Below, one piece after another: positions 25,578-35,238 of a stretch of 45,674 bases of DNA. The translations under genes were made by a program, and so were the position numbers. A model generated the notes under the pieces. It was given only the letters and a program-made list of their open reading frames with translations. It had not been told where the DNA came from and searched no databases. Within the stretch, counting starts at the first letter, position 1, and each line of letters starts with the position of its first letter. Location of the stretch: positions 1 through 45,674 of the forward strand of contig JBLHKS010000036.1 in the NCBI GenBank assembly GCA_047620505.1, read 5' to 3'. This DNA is from JBLHKS01 sp047620505. Its GTDB lineage: Bacteria > Verrucomicrobiota > Verrucomicrobiia > Verrucomicrobiales > DEV007.

Positions 25578-26375
25578 ATGAAATATTCATCGCTCCTAAT
25601 CTATTTGTTGATCGCCTTTTTGGTTCGGGTTTCGAACGCGCAGGAAGCCGCACCGAAAGAACCAGAAGTCGCTCCCCAGCCGACCAGAAATGCTACTGGT
25701 CTCCAGATTGGCGTCGCCGACACCAAGGATCTGCAGTTTCCAGATGGGACAGAGGATCTGGCCGAAAAGGGGGCCCTCGCCGCGGCCGACCGCGAATGGG
25801 CGAAATCTCGCGAGATCTATTTGGAGATCCTTGAGAAGGACCCGGACAACGCTTTAACGCTATCGAATCTCGGAGCGATCGAGTTTCGGACCGGCAATCT
25901 CGAGAAGGCGGTCGAATATCTTGAGTTTTCTTTGCGCGAGGCACCGACAATCGCGCAAAACTGGCTGACGCTCGGGCTCATCCACTATCGGCAGGGACAT
26001 TCGAATCTCGCTATTTCTTCACTGACTCGTTCACTTCACGAAGATCCGGGCGATCCGCGCGCGCACAATTATCTCGCCATCGTTATTCGAGAGCGTGGTT
26101 GGAATCTCGCCGCAGAAACGGAATTGCAGCGGGCGATTGTTCTGGATCCTGGCTACGCCGATGCCCACTTTAACCTCGCTGTGATGTACCTCGACAAGAC
26201 GCCACCCGCGCTTGAATTGGCTCGTCGCCATTATCATGCTGCCCGGGATTACGGCGCGGAACCGGACGAATCGATTGTTGCAAAGCTGAAGCCGCCGGCT
26301 CCAAAAAAGGAAGGGGCTACTGATTCTGATTCCGATTCTGAGCCTGAAGCCGAAAAAGAAACTAAAGAGCCCTGA
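25578..26375 (+). CDS. secreted TPR-repeat protein
   Basis: A signal peptide of about 21 residues, then a low-complexity Pro/Ala/Glu linker and about four to five tetratricopeptide repeats (residues ~65-220: for example ALTLSNLGAIEFRTGNLEKA, NWLTLGLIHYRQGHSNLAI and ADAHFNLAVMYL). The tail is a highly charged Lys/Glu/Ser-Asp stretch. TPR proteins act as periplasmic scaffolds. It is followed after 30 bases by the D,D-carboxypeptidase gene in the same direction, so a role in envelope assembly is possible. The partner is unknown. Confidence 0.85.
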   Translation: MKYSSLLIYLLIAFLVRVSNAQEAAPKEPEVAPQPTRNATGLQIGVADTKDLQFPDGTEDLAEKGALAAADREWAKSREIYLEILEKDPDNALTLSNLGAIEFRTGNLEKAVEYLEFSLREAPTIAQNWLTLGLIHYRQGHSNLAISSLTRSLHEDPGDPRAHNYLAIVIRERGWNLAAETELQRAIVLDPGYADAHFNLAVMYLDKTPPALELARRHYHAARDYGAEPDESIVAKLKPPAPKKEGATDSDSDSEPEAEKETKEP

Positions 26376-26405
26376 CATCACAATAAACTGCACTTTGATT
26401 CATTC

Positions 26406-27344
26406 ATGATTCGCGTTCGAATTCTCGCTTTGTCAGGAGCCCTCGTGGCCCTGTTCGCCTTTAGCTCTTGCCAATCAAACAACCCCGCCGCCGGTGAGGC
26501 CGGTTCCGGGAATCGATCCGGGGCGGTCGAAAACTCTGGTGGGCCTCGCCTCGCGAGTTACAGCCAAACTCCCGCGCCTACCGAAAATCTTGGGCCATCA
26601 CCAAATGTCGGCGCTCCAGCCTATGTTGTAGTGAACGCTCGAACTGGGCAGCTGCTGGCATCCCGAAACCCGCATCAGCGGCGTGCAGTTGCCAGCACTC
26701 AGAAGCTGCTTACCGCGTTGGTTTTGATGGAGAAGCCAAATCTCGACGCCATGGTCACGGTCGCTCAGCCCGAAACCTGGGTCGCGCCCACCAAAATGGG
26801 GATCAAAGCCGGTCAACGTTTTCGCAAAGGCGATTTACTACAGGCGATGCTGATTCGAAGCAGCAACGACATCGCGCACTGCCTTGCTCGGTCGCATGCC
26901 GGCAGCGAATCTGCGTTTGTTGGTCAGATGAATCGCAAAGCGAGGGAGCTGGGAATGCGCAATTCGCGATTCGCAAACCCTAGCGGCCTGACCGCTCCAG
27001 GCCAGTACTCGTCAGCCTACGATGTTTCGATTCTCGCAACTCACGCGTTGAACAATTCCTGGATTCATCGGGTTACGCAGACGCGTGAGATCGTTTTTAA
27101 ATTTCCTGACGGATCCACAAAGCTGATTTCCAACACGAATAAGCTGCTGCGGACTTCTCCCTATTGTGTTGGGATGAAAACGGGCTACACGTCGCCTGCA
27201 GGGCGCTGCCTGGTATCGGTTGGGAAAAAGGATTTCAAGAAGGTGATCGTCGTCGTGCTTGGGAGTCAGGTTCCGGATATCTGGGACGAATCCAAAGCGC
27301 TGCTTCATTGGGCTCTTGAGATCGAGGACCCGCCTTCAGCTTAG
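26406..27344 (+). CDS. D-alanyl-D-alanine carboxypeptidase, lipoprotein (peptidase S11)
   Basis: A low-molecular-weight penicillin-binding protein that trims the terminal D-Ala of peptidoglycan stem peptides. The three active-site motifs are complete: S97-TQK, S152-SN and K258-TG. A lipobox (FSSC, C22) makes it a lipoprotein rather than using the C-terminal amphipathic anchor of PBP5. The C-terminal domain of PBP5 is absent; at 312 residues the protein is essentially the catalytic domain plus a Ser/Gly/Pro-rich linker (residues ~25-65). It lies between the TPR gene and bioF, in line and closely spaced. Confidence 0.92.
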   Translation: MIRVRILALSGALVALFAFSSCQSNNPAAGEAGSGNRSGAVENSGGPRLASYSQTPAPTENLGPSPNVGAPAYVVVNARTGQLLASRNPHQRRAVASTQKLLTALVLMEKPNLDAMVTVAQPETWVAPTKMGIKAGQRFRKGDLLQAMLIRSSNDIAHCLARSHAGSESAFVGQMNRKARELGMRNSRFANPSGLTAPGQYSSAYDVSILATHALNNSWIHRVTQTREIVFKFPDGSTKLISNTNKLLRTSPYCVGMKTGYTSPAGRCLVSVGKKDFKKVIVVVLGSQVPDIWDESKALLHWALEIEDPPSA

Positions 27345-27361
27345 GTTTTTTGGCCGCAGCC

Positions 27362-28510
27362 ATGCGCGATCCGGAATCCGAGCTCAATCAACTGCGCGAA
27401 CAGTCGCTGCTGCGTAAATTGCGCCGGATCGAAGCGGATGACGGAATTGAAATCCGCGTCGCCGGGCGTGAGCAGCCTCTGATTCAATTCGCCTCGAATG
27501 ACTATCTTGGACTCGCCGCATCGGCTGAATTGAAGGCCGCTCTTGCGGAAGGGGCTAACCAATTTGGGGCTGGCGCTGGCGCATCGAGGCTGATCACTGG
27601 AAGTCACGCCGCGCACGACGATCTTGAGCAGCTGCTGGCGGAGTGGAAACGAACGAAACGAGCTCTGACGTTCTCCAGCGGCTTCGCAACCGCGCTCGGA
27701 ACCCTGACCGCAATCTTAGGCAAAAACGACTTCGTCATTCTCGATAAACTTTGCCACGCCTGCCTCATCGACGGTGCTCGCCTCAGCGAAGCCACGATTC
27801 GCGTTTTTCCTCACAACAATCTAGATCGACTCGACAGCCATCTGCGGTGGGCGACGGAGCGTGCGTCGGAAAACAGCCGAGTTGTCGTCGTTACCGAGTC
27901 GGTTTTCAGCATGGATGGCGATGCTGCGGATCTGGCTGGGATTGTCGAGCTCAAAGACCGCTACGGAGCGCTTCTGCTGGTTGACGAAGCTCACGCCGTT
28001 GGCCTGCGAGGAATCGAAGGACGAGGGCTAGCTGACGAGCTCGGCCTTGCGGATCGCGTCGATTTCCAGATGGGCACGTTGAGCAAAGCAATCGGTGTTT
28101 CGGGAGGCTACCTCTGCTCCTCAGATGCGTGGATTGACCTGGTTCTAAACCGGGCGCGCAGCTTCATTTATTCAACTGCTCCACCGCCCGCGATCGCCTC
28201 AGCAGCTGCTGAGTCAATTCGTCTGATTCGTGGCCGGAAAGGGGATCTACTTCGAGAAAAACTGGCCCGAAATATTTCCCAACTCGGTGGAAAAAGCCCG
28301 ATCGTTCCTCACCTCGTTGGCGAGTCCGAGGCGGCACTCAAGCTAAGCCAAGAACTAGAAAATAATCACGGTTTTCTCGTTCCTGCGATTCGCTACCCGA
28401 CCGTTCCTCGCGGCACAGCTCGACTGAGAATATCGCTGAGCGCACTTCACTCCAGTGAACACATTCAAAGCCTCGCCAACGCTCTTAGCGTGGTCTCAGA
28501 TTTCTCATAG
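27362..28510 (+). CDS. bioF: 8-amino-7-oxononanoate synthase (BioF-like alpha-oxoamine synthase)
   Basis: A PLP enzyme that condenses pimeloyl-ACP/CoA with alanine in biotin synthesis. The family marks are FASNDYLGLA, GAGASRLITG, the stacking-His segment DKLCHACLIDG, VDEAHAVG and the PLP-lysine motif GTLSKAIG (K242 from the ATG used here). The ATG at 27362 is preferred over a TTG at 27350. Length (382 residues) is right for BioF. No other bio genes are nearby, so a related activity (KBL or other oxoamine synthase) is not excluded. It starts 17 bases after the carboxypeptidase gene. Confidence 0.87.
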   Translation: MRDPESELNQLREQSLLRKLRRIEADDGIEIRVAGREQPLIQFASNDYLGLAASAELKAALAEGANQFGAGAGASRLITGSHAAHDDLEQLLAEWKRTKRALTFSSGFATALGTLTAILGKNDFVILDKLCHACLIDGARLSEATIRVFPHNNLDRLDSHLRWATERASENSRVVVVTESVFSMDGDAADLAGIVELKDRYGALLLVDEAHAVGLRGIEGRGLADELGLADRVDFQMGTLSKAIGVSGGYLCSSDAWIDLVLNRARSFIYSTAPPPAIASAAAESIRLIRGRKGDLLREKLARNISQLGGKSPIVPHLVGESEAALKLSQELENNHGFLVPAIRYPTVPRGTARLRISLSALHSSEHIQSLANALSVVSDFS

Positions 28511-28545
28511 ACTTCGCTAGCAGGCGGCGCGTTATTTTTCTTAAC

Positions 28546-29316
28546 TTGGACTGGATTCAACTCACTCTTCTCGCCGCGCTCGGAGTCATCGGGGGCATTC
28601 TGAACGTCATCGCAGGCGGCGGTTCGCTGCTGACGATGCCCACGATGATGCTGATGGAAATTCCCGGCCCAGTCGCGAACGGTACTAACCGAATCGCGAT
28701 TCTTGCCCAAAATATCAGCGCCATCGCTGGCTTCTGGCGCAAAGGATTCTCCGATTTCAGGCTTAGCCTGACGCTCGCCCTCGCCGCTATTCCTGGCGCT
28801 GTGCTAGGCGCTTGGACCGGAACAAAAATCGAGGGTGTGCTCTTCAATCGAATCCTCGCTGGAATCATGATTGGCGTCATCGCGCTGATGATTTTTAAGC
28901 AGGTCAGCGCGCGGAAAAAATCGGCCACCGCGTCAGCGATTGCTGAAGACCGCTCCAACAAAACACGCCTCATTCTTGGGCACATTTGCATGGTCGGCGT
29001 CGGCTTCTACGGCGGCTTCATTCAGGCAGGTGTGGGCTTCCTCCTCATGGCCGTGTTGCACAACATCATGGGGCTCGATCTCGTCCGCGTGAACATGCAC
29101 AAAGTCTTCATCGTCGCCGTCTACACAGTCGTCGCGTTAGTCGTCTACATCGCGCGAGACAAGATACTCTGGGCCGAAGGATTGGTCCTCGCAGCCGGGA
29201 TGGCTACTGGCGGCTGGATCGGTGCGAACTTGAGCGTTAACAAGGGCGAAGGCTTCATCCGAGTCGTGCTCTACCTCACGTTAACCGCGATGGCGATCAA
29301 GTTACTTTGGGGTTAA
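28546..29316 (+). CDS. TSUP-family permease (TauE/SafE)
   Basis: A membrane protein of about 256 residues with seven to eight helices in two inverted halves. The paired motifs are GGILNVIAGGGSLLTMP in the first half and GFYGGFIQAGVGFLLMA in the second, as in the sulfite/organosulfonate exporter TauE/SafE. It would export small sulfur-containing or organic anions across the cytoplasmic membrane. The start is a TTG at 28546; no better in-frame start with a ribosome binding site is seen, so the exact N-terminus is uncertain. Its stop is 8 bases before the helicase start. Confidence 0.88.
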   Translation: MDWIQLTLLAALGVIGGILNVIAGGGSLLTMPTMMLMEIPGPVANGTNRIAILAQNISAIAGFWRKGFSDFRLSLTLALAAIPGAVLGAWTGTKIEGVLFNRILAGIMIGVIALMIFKQVSARKKSATASAIAEDRSNKTRLILGHICMVGVGFYGGFIQAGVGFLLMAVLHNIMGLDLVRVNMHKVFIVAVYTVVALVVYIARDKILWAEGLVLAAGMATGGWIGANLSVNKGEGFIRVVLYLTLTAMAIKLLWG

Positions 29317-29324
29317 GCTCGCGT

Positions 29325-32300
29325 GTGGACCGGCTCGGTGAGGAGAACCAATTGCAACGCCTCGCGCTCGATTTTTTGAGCGAGCTTGAGCGTGCCGAAG
29401 CCGAATTGATCTGCTGGGGATTCACAGGAAGCGCGCTAGGCGAAGACGAGCTGCGCCGACACGCCGAATCGTTTCTCGAAAGTCGCGAGCAAGCCGATTT
29501 CAGCTCTGAGCAGCTGCTGGCTTTCCTCAGAACTCGGAAACTGCTTTTCGATCTCGCTGGCGGTGCCCGAACTCGAATGGCGGAGACGATGCGGCTGCTT
29601 GCGCGGCTTAAACTTCTCGTGCCGAAACGAATGCAAAAACTCGCTTGGTTAGCTTCCCCGGATCTGGTCAACGACTACCGACTTTCGATCGGTCCGCGTG
29701 CTCGTCCACGCCGCGATCTGGATCCTGACACGGCCGTAAAGTCGCTTCCGCTTGGCGAACGTGGAATGCGGGCGGCGAGCCTCTTGGCCTCACGTTTTCA
29801 ACTTTCCGGATTCCAAGTCCGCGCGACGGAACGACTTCTCGAATCTGCTCAGCAAGGCGAAACGACCGGGACGATTATTTGTGCCGGAACCGGAAGCGGG
29901 AAGACCCTCGCTTTCTACCTGCCCGCGCTGTCTTCGATCGTGGACAGTATCGATGGAACTTACTGGACGAAGGTGCTCGCGATTTATCCTCGGACTGAGC
30001 TGCTCAAGGACCAATTTCAGGAAGCCGTCCGCGCTGCACGCTCGCTGAGCGCCGAACTTGGCTCACGTCGCGGAGGCAGGCTTCTCCGCATCGGCGCGAT
30101 TTATGGCGATGCGCCGAAATCGAGCAAGCGACTGAAATGGAGGAAAGCGACCTACGGCCGAATCTGTCCCTACCTTCGATGTCCGGATTGCGACGGCGAA
30201 TTGATCTGGTTGGAAACAGAAATCCAAGCCGGCCGCGAGTCGCTCAGTTGCCCGATCTGCCGCGATGCGCTTCGGGGAGTCGATATCGGCCTGACACGAC
30301 ACGAATTGACGCGGCGTCCGCCTGACATCTTGTTCGTGACTTCCGAGATTCTGAATCAGCGCATGGCCGATTCGGAAATCGCTCCGCTGCTCGGCGTCGA
30401 TGTTAAACCCGAGCGGCGGCCGCGGTTTGTCCTGCTCGACGAAGTCCACACCTACGTTGGCGTCGCTGGAGCGCAGTTTGCGATGTTGCTTCGGCGCTGG
30501 CTAAAACGCAGCGGAGCTAAGCCGACTATTGCAGGCTTGTCGGCCACGTTAGGCGAGCCTGGTCGGTTTTTTGCCGAGCTGACTGGTTTGCCGCGTGATT
30601 CAATCACAGAAATCTCGCCGACCGATGATGAACTTGAATACGAAGGTGCCGAGTATCAACTCGCCCTGCGCGGAAGCCCGGTTTCGAACGCCTCGCTGCT
30701 TTCGACGACGATTCAAACGGCGATGCTGCTGGGTCGCATGCTCGATAAACTGGGAAACTCCGTCAGCGATCACGTCTTCGGCGCAAAGTCCTTTATTTTC
30801 ACGGATGACCTCGACGTGACGAATCGGCTTCTCTTTAATCTTCTGGATTCTGAAGGCCGAAATCCGTCGACTGGAAATCTCATTCAGGGGCGCGTTCCGC
30901 TGGCTTCGCTTCGAGGTTCCGACCAGCCAAACGCGGTTGAACGGGACGAAAACGGCCAACTCTGGGCTGCGTCTGAGCAAATTGGACATGCGCTCAGCGG
31001 CGAGGATCTCGACGCGTTGCGGATCGACCGTGTTTCGTCTCAGGATCCAGGGTTGAACGCGGATTCGGAGGTCGTCGTCGCAACCGCGAGCCTCGAAGTC
31101 GGCTACAACGACCTGGACGCTGGCGCGATCATTCAGCACAAAGCGCCTCGCGATGCAGCGGTGTTCGTCCAGCGCAAAGGCCGGGCTGGTCGCCGCTCAA
31201 TCTGTCGGCCGTGGACGATTGTGGTTCTGTCAGACTGGGGAAAAGATCGCCAGGCATTTCAGGGATTCGACCTTCTCTTTTCACCTCAGCTGCGTCCGCG
31301 TGAGCTTCCGTTTCGAAATCGCTACGTCCTCAAAATGCAGGCCTGCTACGCGATGATCGATTGGTTAGGGCTGAAGTTTGACGAGTTGGGCGGGGTTCCT
31401 GCTGGCTCAGCCTGGCTGGATCTCTGCGCTCCAGCTCGGAACGAATCTCAGGCGCGCCGCCAGCAGCTGCTGGCCGGAATTTTTCGCAATCTCCTAACCG
31501 ACGAAGCGGAGCAAGCTGAATTCACGGCTTACCTCGCCGAAGCACTTCGGATTTGCCCGACGGAGGTTGGATCGCTTCTCCGAGAGGCTCCGCGTTCGAT
31601 TTTTGGCGCGGCGATTCCGACCGCGATCCGGCGTTTGGAAACGCAGTGGGCGTTTCGCGGTGAAGTCGGAAAAGATCTTCAAGCACCCAACTCGCCTCTG
31701 CCGGAATTCATCACCGCAAACCTGTTCTCGGAGCTCGCCACGCCGGAAGTCCTGATCCATCTGCCTGACTACCTCGGTGAGCCGCGTGGGCCTCATCGAA
31801 TGCCGGTTCTTCAAGCGATGCGCGAATTTGCGCCGGGGCGCGTCAGTCGGCGATTTTCGATCGGGTCCGCTCAGGAACGGCACTGGATTCCGATCGAACA
31901 AGACGACGAAGCTGAGTCGGAATTCAGTGTGGACTCGATTTTGGCTGAGGAGCACCGGGACGTGCTCGGGACGTTCGAGTTGACCGATGAAAACGGCTTA
32001 CGATTCAAGGCTGAATGCTCGCGGCCTCACTGCTTTCAGCCTGTTCTCGCGTCGAAATCGGTCTCTGACAGCTGCAACAGCGTCTTGGCGTGGTCCAGCG
32101 AAATGGTCCCTCCGCTGGTTGGTTCGAAACGCTTTGAGCCGCTTCCGAAATGTTGGAGCGGGTTAGTTCGCGAGTCTGAGTTTTATTTGCATGCACGCCA
32201 GGCACCGCTCGAGGTTCGCCGATTCGCATACGGGGCCAAAGCCAGTTTCCGCGGTGAAGACGGCGCTAACCGGCATAAGCGGATTCATTTCGTGAACGCC

Positions 32301-34016
32301 GGTGAGACGAAATCGCGTCGAGCGTTAGGCTTCATTCTCGACGTTGATGCGTTGCGAACCAGGCTGGCGGTTCCGCGGCTTTCGAAGCAGCTCGAAGTCT
32401 TCAAAAAAGGGCTGCCTGCTCTTCGCGTGGCTCGATTTCGCGATGGAATTCAGGAGGCCGCCGAGCTTGATGGTTTGGCGAACTATTTTCAGCGGCAGTG
32501 GATTTCGCAGGCCGCGATCGGAGCCGTCGTGCTCACTGCGCATGCGCATGACGAGGATCTTGAGCAAGCTTCGGCGCGTCTGATATCGGGCGATCTGCCT
32601 TCGGCGCTTCGGCGGGTGTTGGAGATCGCGTTTCAAGTCAACGACTCCAATGTTGCTCGAGGAAACCGAGCCGTCCGCGAAGTGTTCGGCGTTTTCGCGA
32701 GTCCTCAAACTGTCCGAGCAGTCGTCCAGCAGCTGCCGGTTCTTTGGGAAGTGCCGGGGCTCGATTGGGATCGCTGGTTGGCCATGCGAATTGGCTCGAG
32801 TTTTGGGGCGGCGCTGACCGGTGCCGTTGCTCAGCTGCTGCCGCAAACCGAAGCTGGCGACGTCGTGATCGATCTGGAAATGAAGGAGCACGACGGTCCA
32901 CCGGGAGAGCTGGATTTGGACGTTTGGCTTTCGGAGAGATCGATCGGTGGCGGCGGTGTGATCGAGAAGCTCGCCGGTCAGAAATCGTCCGATTTTGCTG
33001 AAGCTTTCTCCGCTCAACTCGAGCCTTCCGATGGCGAACGTTGCGACGGCGAGCTAAGCCGGTTTCTGGGGCTTGCGATGGATGAGGAAAGCGATGTTTC
33101 CGGACTGGTCGCCCGTTTTCGTGCCGGGCAGTCCCATGCGGATCGAGTTTCGGCGTTTGCCGAGTTGCGAGAAGCACTTCCGGCGGCTGGAATCGCCCCT
33201 CGCCACGCTGTTGTCAGCGCGATTGGCCACCGGATTCTTCGACCTGGTTCTTCCGCGAAGACGGACGCGTTCGTTAACGAGTTACATCGGTTTTGGGTGG
33301 CTTGTGAGGATCGCTGGGCTCTTGAACTCGATTCTCGAACAGCAGCTTGTCTGGCGACTCGACATGAACCGATTCGGAAGTTGGCGATCGAGGTTTTTGG
33401 GAAATCCGAGGCGGTTCTCGATCGTTCGGAGTTCTTCAATCTGGTTTACGCTCAGTACTGGCCAAGAGGAGCGCAGGCGGCTTCTTCCAAACAGGGCAGG
33501 CAGAACGAATTCCAGACTTTGCCTGACGATGACCCTCGAATTCTCCGCCAAGTTCTGGCTTCCTGCGTCGGCCGGTCCGTTGAGGCTGTCGATTCACCAG
33601 CTCCGGAAATCTCGACTACGATTGTCGAAATGGAACCAGCCTTGGCGAGATTTTTCGGCCTTGGCAATGACCTGAGTTTTCCGGCCAAAGCAGAGGATTG
33701 GCATGCGGAATTCATCGAGCAGGCGTTGAGCCAGAATGCTCGGTTCGTTCTTCCTCGCGAGTCGAACGGCGAACTGATCTGGTACGCTGGCTGTGCGGAT
33801 GATCGAGACCGCCGAGTTCTGAACGAGGCGCTCTGGAGCTTCGTCGGACCTTCCGATACGGATTTTCTGAGGCGAGAATCGAAAGCATCGGATGGCGACC
33901 TCTGCGAAGCCGCTTTCGCGGACTTGGTCGGAGCCAGATTCTTCAAATTTCGGGTTATTGGTTCAGGAAAGGATCGCGTGGTTTGGGCGCTCCAGCATCT
34001 GCTGAAAACTCTCTGA
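29325..34016 (+). CDS. very large SF2 DEAD/DEAH helicase, DpdJ-like
   Basis: A protein of 1563 residues from the GTG at 29325 (a TTG at 29307 would overlap the permease). The N-terminus has a short helical domain containing WGFTGSALGEDEL, like the start of DpdJ-type helicases of the dpd 7-deazaguanine DNA modification locus. Helicase motifs are AGTGSGKT (Walker A, about residue 190), a five-cysteine zinc site (CPYLRCPDC then CPIC, about 281-312), DEVH (about 372-375), GLSATLG and QRKGRAGRR. About 900 residues after the helicase core are unrecognised and may carry substrate recognition. Related architecture also occurs in DrmA and DruE defence helicases. No dpd, drm or dru partners are in the window, so it is an orphan. 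Two AGCAGCTGCT palindromes lie inside. Confidence 0.85.
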   Translation: MDRLGEENQLQRLALDFLSELERAEAELICWGFTGSALGEDELRRHAESFLESREQADFSSEQLLAFLRTRKLLFDLAGGARTRMAETMRLLARLKLLVPKRMQKLAWLASPDLVNDYRLSIGPRARPRRDLDPDTAVKSLPLGERGMRAASLLASRFQLSGFQVRATERLLESAQQGETTGTIICAGTGSGKTLAFYLPALSSIVDSIDGTYWTKVLAIYPRTELLKDQFQEAVRAARSLSAELGSRRGGRLLRIGAIYGDAPKSSKRLKWRKATYGRICPYLRCPDCDGELIWLETEIQAGRESLSCPICRDALRGVDIGLTRHELTRRPPDILFVTSEILNQRMADSEIAPLLGVDVKPERRPRFVLLDEVHTYVGVAGAQFAMLLRRWLKRSGAKPTIAGLSATLGEPGRFFAELTGLPRDSITEISPTDDELEYEGAEYQLALRGSPVSNASLLSTTIQTAMLLGRMLDKLGNSVSDHVFGAKSFIFTDDLDVTNRLLFNLLDSEGRNPSTGNLIQGRVPLASLRGSDQPNAVERDENGQLWAASEQIGHALSGEDLDALRIDRVSSQDPGLNADSEVVVATASLEVGYNDLDAGAIIQHKAPRDAAVFVQRKGRAGRRSICRPWTIVVLSDWGKDRQAFQGFDLLFSPQLRPRELPFRNRYVLKMQACYAMIDWLGLKFDELGGVPAGSAWLDLCAPARNESQARRQQLLAGIFRNLLTDEAEQAEFTAYLAEALRICPTEVGSLLREAPRSIFGAAIPTAIRRLETQWAFRGEVGKDLQAPNSPLPEFITANLFSELATPEVLIHLPDYLGEPRGPHRMPVLQAMREFAPGRVSRRFSIGSAQERHWIPIEQDDEAESEFSVDSILAEEHRDVLGTFELTDENGLRFKAECSRPHCFQPVLASKSVSDSCNSVLAWSSEMVPPLVGSKRFEPLPKCWSGLVRESEFYLHARQAPLEVRRFAYGAKASFRGEDGANRHKRIHFVNAGETKSRRALGFILDVDALRTRLAVPRLSKQLEVFKKGLPALRVARFRDGIQEAAELDGLANYFQRQWISQAAIGAVVLTAHAHDEDLEQASARLISGDLPSALRRVLEIAFQVNDSNVARGNRAVREVFGVFASPQTVRAVVQQLPVLWEVPGLDWDRWLAMRIGSSFGAALTGAVAQLLPQTEAGDVVIDLEMKEHDGPPGELDLDVWLSERSIGGGGVIEKLAGQKSSDFAEAFSAQLEPSDGERCDGELSRFLGLAMDEESDVSGLVARFRAGQSHADRVSAFAELREALPAAGIAPRHAVVSAIGHRILRPGSSAKTDAFVNELHRFWVACEDRWALELDSRTAACLATRHEPIRKLAIEVFGKSEAVLDRSEFFNLVYAQYWPRGAQAASSKQGRQNEFQTLPDDDPRILRQVLASCVGRSVEAVDSPAPEISTTIVEMEPALARFFGLGNDLSFPAKAEDWHAEFIEQALSQNARFVLPRESNGELIWYAGCADDRDRRVLNEALWSFVGPSDTDFLRRESKASDGDLCEAAFADLVGARFFKFRVIGSGKDRVVWALQHLLKTL

Positions 34017-34036
34017 AGAATCGACCGTCTCGGGCA

Positions 34037-34067
34037 CAAAAAAACGCCGCTCCATCTGGAACGACGT
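34037..34067 (-). terminator. Rho-independent terminator after the small secreted gene
   Basis: On the minus strand a stem of 10-11 pairs (ACGTCGTTCCA with TGGAGCGGCGT, some G-U) is followed directly by seven Ts. It lies between the convergent helicase gene and the small minus-strand gene. Confidence 0.75.
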
Positions 34068-34101
34068 TCGTAAACTTAGTTTTTGAGAAAGGGCGTTCGA
34101 T

Positions 34102-34389
34102 CTACTCTTTGACCTCGATTTTCGAGACGACGAACTTCTCTCCTTTGACTTCTCCAGTTGCGACGACCTGCTTAGCGGCTCTGCAGATTTTGCGGTGGAA
34201 GGATTTTGCCTGACCGCTGAGTTCGAGCCATTTGCCTTCGATTTTGATGACGTCGAGGCAAGCTGTGGCGGTCTTGAGATCGCACTTGGCGCAAGTCGAA
34301 GTGGTCGTGACGGTCTTTTCTTCCGCCTGAAGGGCTGCTGGGCCGAGGATGAGCGAAAAGGTTGCGAGGGTTGCAAGAAGGATTCTCAT
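34102..34389 (-). CDS. small secreted Cys-containing protein (DUF6370-like)
   Basis: A 95-residue exported protein. The ATG at 34389 begins a clear signal peptide ending ALQAEE; the longer frame to 34542 adds a non-conserved stretch and is unlikely. The mature part has a CAKC motif closely followed by another Cys (TATACLDV) and a further Cys near RKICRAA. This looks like the short periplasmic family found in Verrucomicrobiota (DUF6370-like). The cysteines may bind metal or form disulfides; no function is known. It has its own terminator and stands alone. Confidence 0.75.
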   Translation of the reverse strand: MRILLATLATFSLILGPAALQAEEKTVTTTSTCAKCDLKTATACLDVIKIEGKWLELSGQAKSFHRKICRAAKQVVATGEVKGEKFVVSKIEVKE

Positions 34390-34550
34390 GGCCCTCACAA
34401 TACTGAGTTTTGGGATTGAGGCAAGTCTCCACTCAAAGGCGTCGGCACCGGCCAGCAGCTGCTGAAATTGCTTGAAAGGATTTTTCTTGATCAAGGGGCT
34501 GATTTGCGCCTTTCTCCGCCCTCCCTGTTCTCGCGCACTCATCCTATCTC

Positions 34551-35180
34551 ATGGAGCAAACTTTCGACCACCCGCCTCACCATCCATTGCTCGAGCGCTA
34601 CGCGCGAAAAAAGGAAAAAGAGCTGCTGAAGCCGCTGCGAAAAGAATTTTCGATCCTTCTTGGAGTCAGCGCATTGGAAAGCATCACTTCGTTGATTGAG
34701 GAACGGCCGGAATGCAATTTGCTCGTATTCGGCGTTGGAAATGACAGTGGACTCTGGTTAGCCACGAATCGACACCGCGGGCGGACTGTTTTTCTGGAAG
34801 ATCACGAAGAATGGATGAACAAAGTGGGCGCGAATAATCCAGGAGCGGACATTCGGCTCGTACGCTATGGAACTCAGCTACGGGAATGGAAATCGCTTCT
34901 GAATTCATCGGAGAATCTGATGTTGGAGTTGGATGAAGACATTCTGGCGACTGATTGGGATATTATTCTGGTCGACGGACCCGCAGGAAGCCGATCAAAG
35001 GAGCCGGGTCGGATGAAAAGTATTTTCTCGGCGCGCCAGTTGGCGAAACCAGGGGCGAATGTCTATATCAACGACTGCAACCGGCGGCCGGAGAAGGCAT
35101 TCGCTGATAAATGTTTTGGAGATACTACCCTTGCGGAGAGTTCGGGCAGGTTCAAAAGCTTCAGGCGCTATACGGTTTAG
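34551..35180 (+). CDS. DUF579-like protein (IRX15 / glucuronoxylan O-methyltransferase related)
   Basis: A 209-residue soluble protein. The sequence LVFGVGNDSGLWLATNR, then VFLEDHEEWM, then WDIILVDGPAG and finally ANVYINDCNR follow the order of the DUF579 fold. That fold is known from plants in xylan biosynthesis (IRX15, GXM), where the members are 4-O-methyltransferases of glucuronic acid side chains. The NDSG-like strand corresponds to the SAM-binding region. A bacterial member next to a sulfotransferase suggests modification of a surface polysaccharide. Base composition is lower in GC than the neighbouring genes by eye, and it lies beside the 36.2-37.3 kb island. Confidence 0.7.
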   Translation: MEQTFDHPPHHPLLERYARKKEKELLKPLRKEFSILLGVSALESITSLIEERPECNLLVFGVGNDSGLWLATNRHRGRTVFLEDHEEWMNKVGANNPGADIRLVRYGTQLREWKSLLNSSENLMLELDEDILATDWDIILVDGPAGSRSKEPGRMKSIFSARQLAKPGANVYINDCNRRPEKAFADKCFGDTTLAESSGRFKSFRRYTV

Positions 35181-35238
35181 GATTGACTTGATTTGAGGAA
35201 AGAATTGCGTTGAACACCGCCTCCGCTATTTTCGCCGA

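Noticed and set aside
29325..34016. A complete Dpd, DISARM or Druantia defence locus
   Set aside because: Only the helicase is present; neighbours are a TSUP permease, a small secreted protein and polysaccharide-modification genes.
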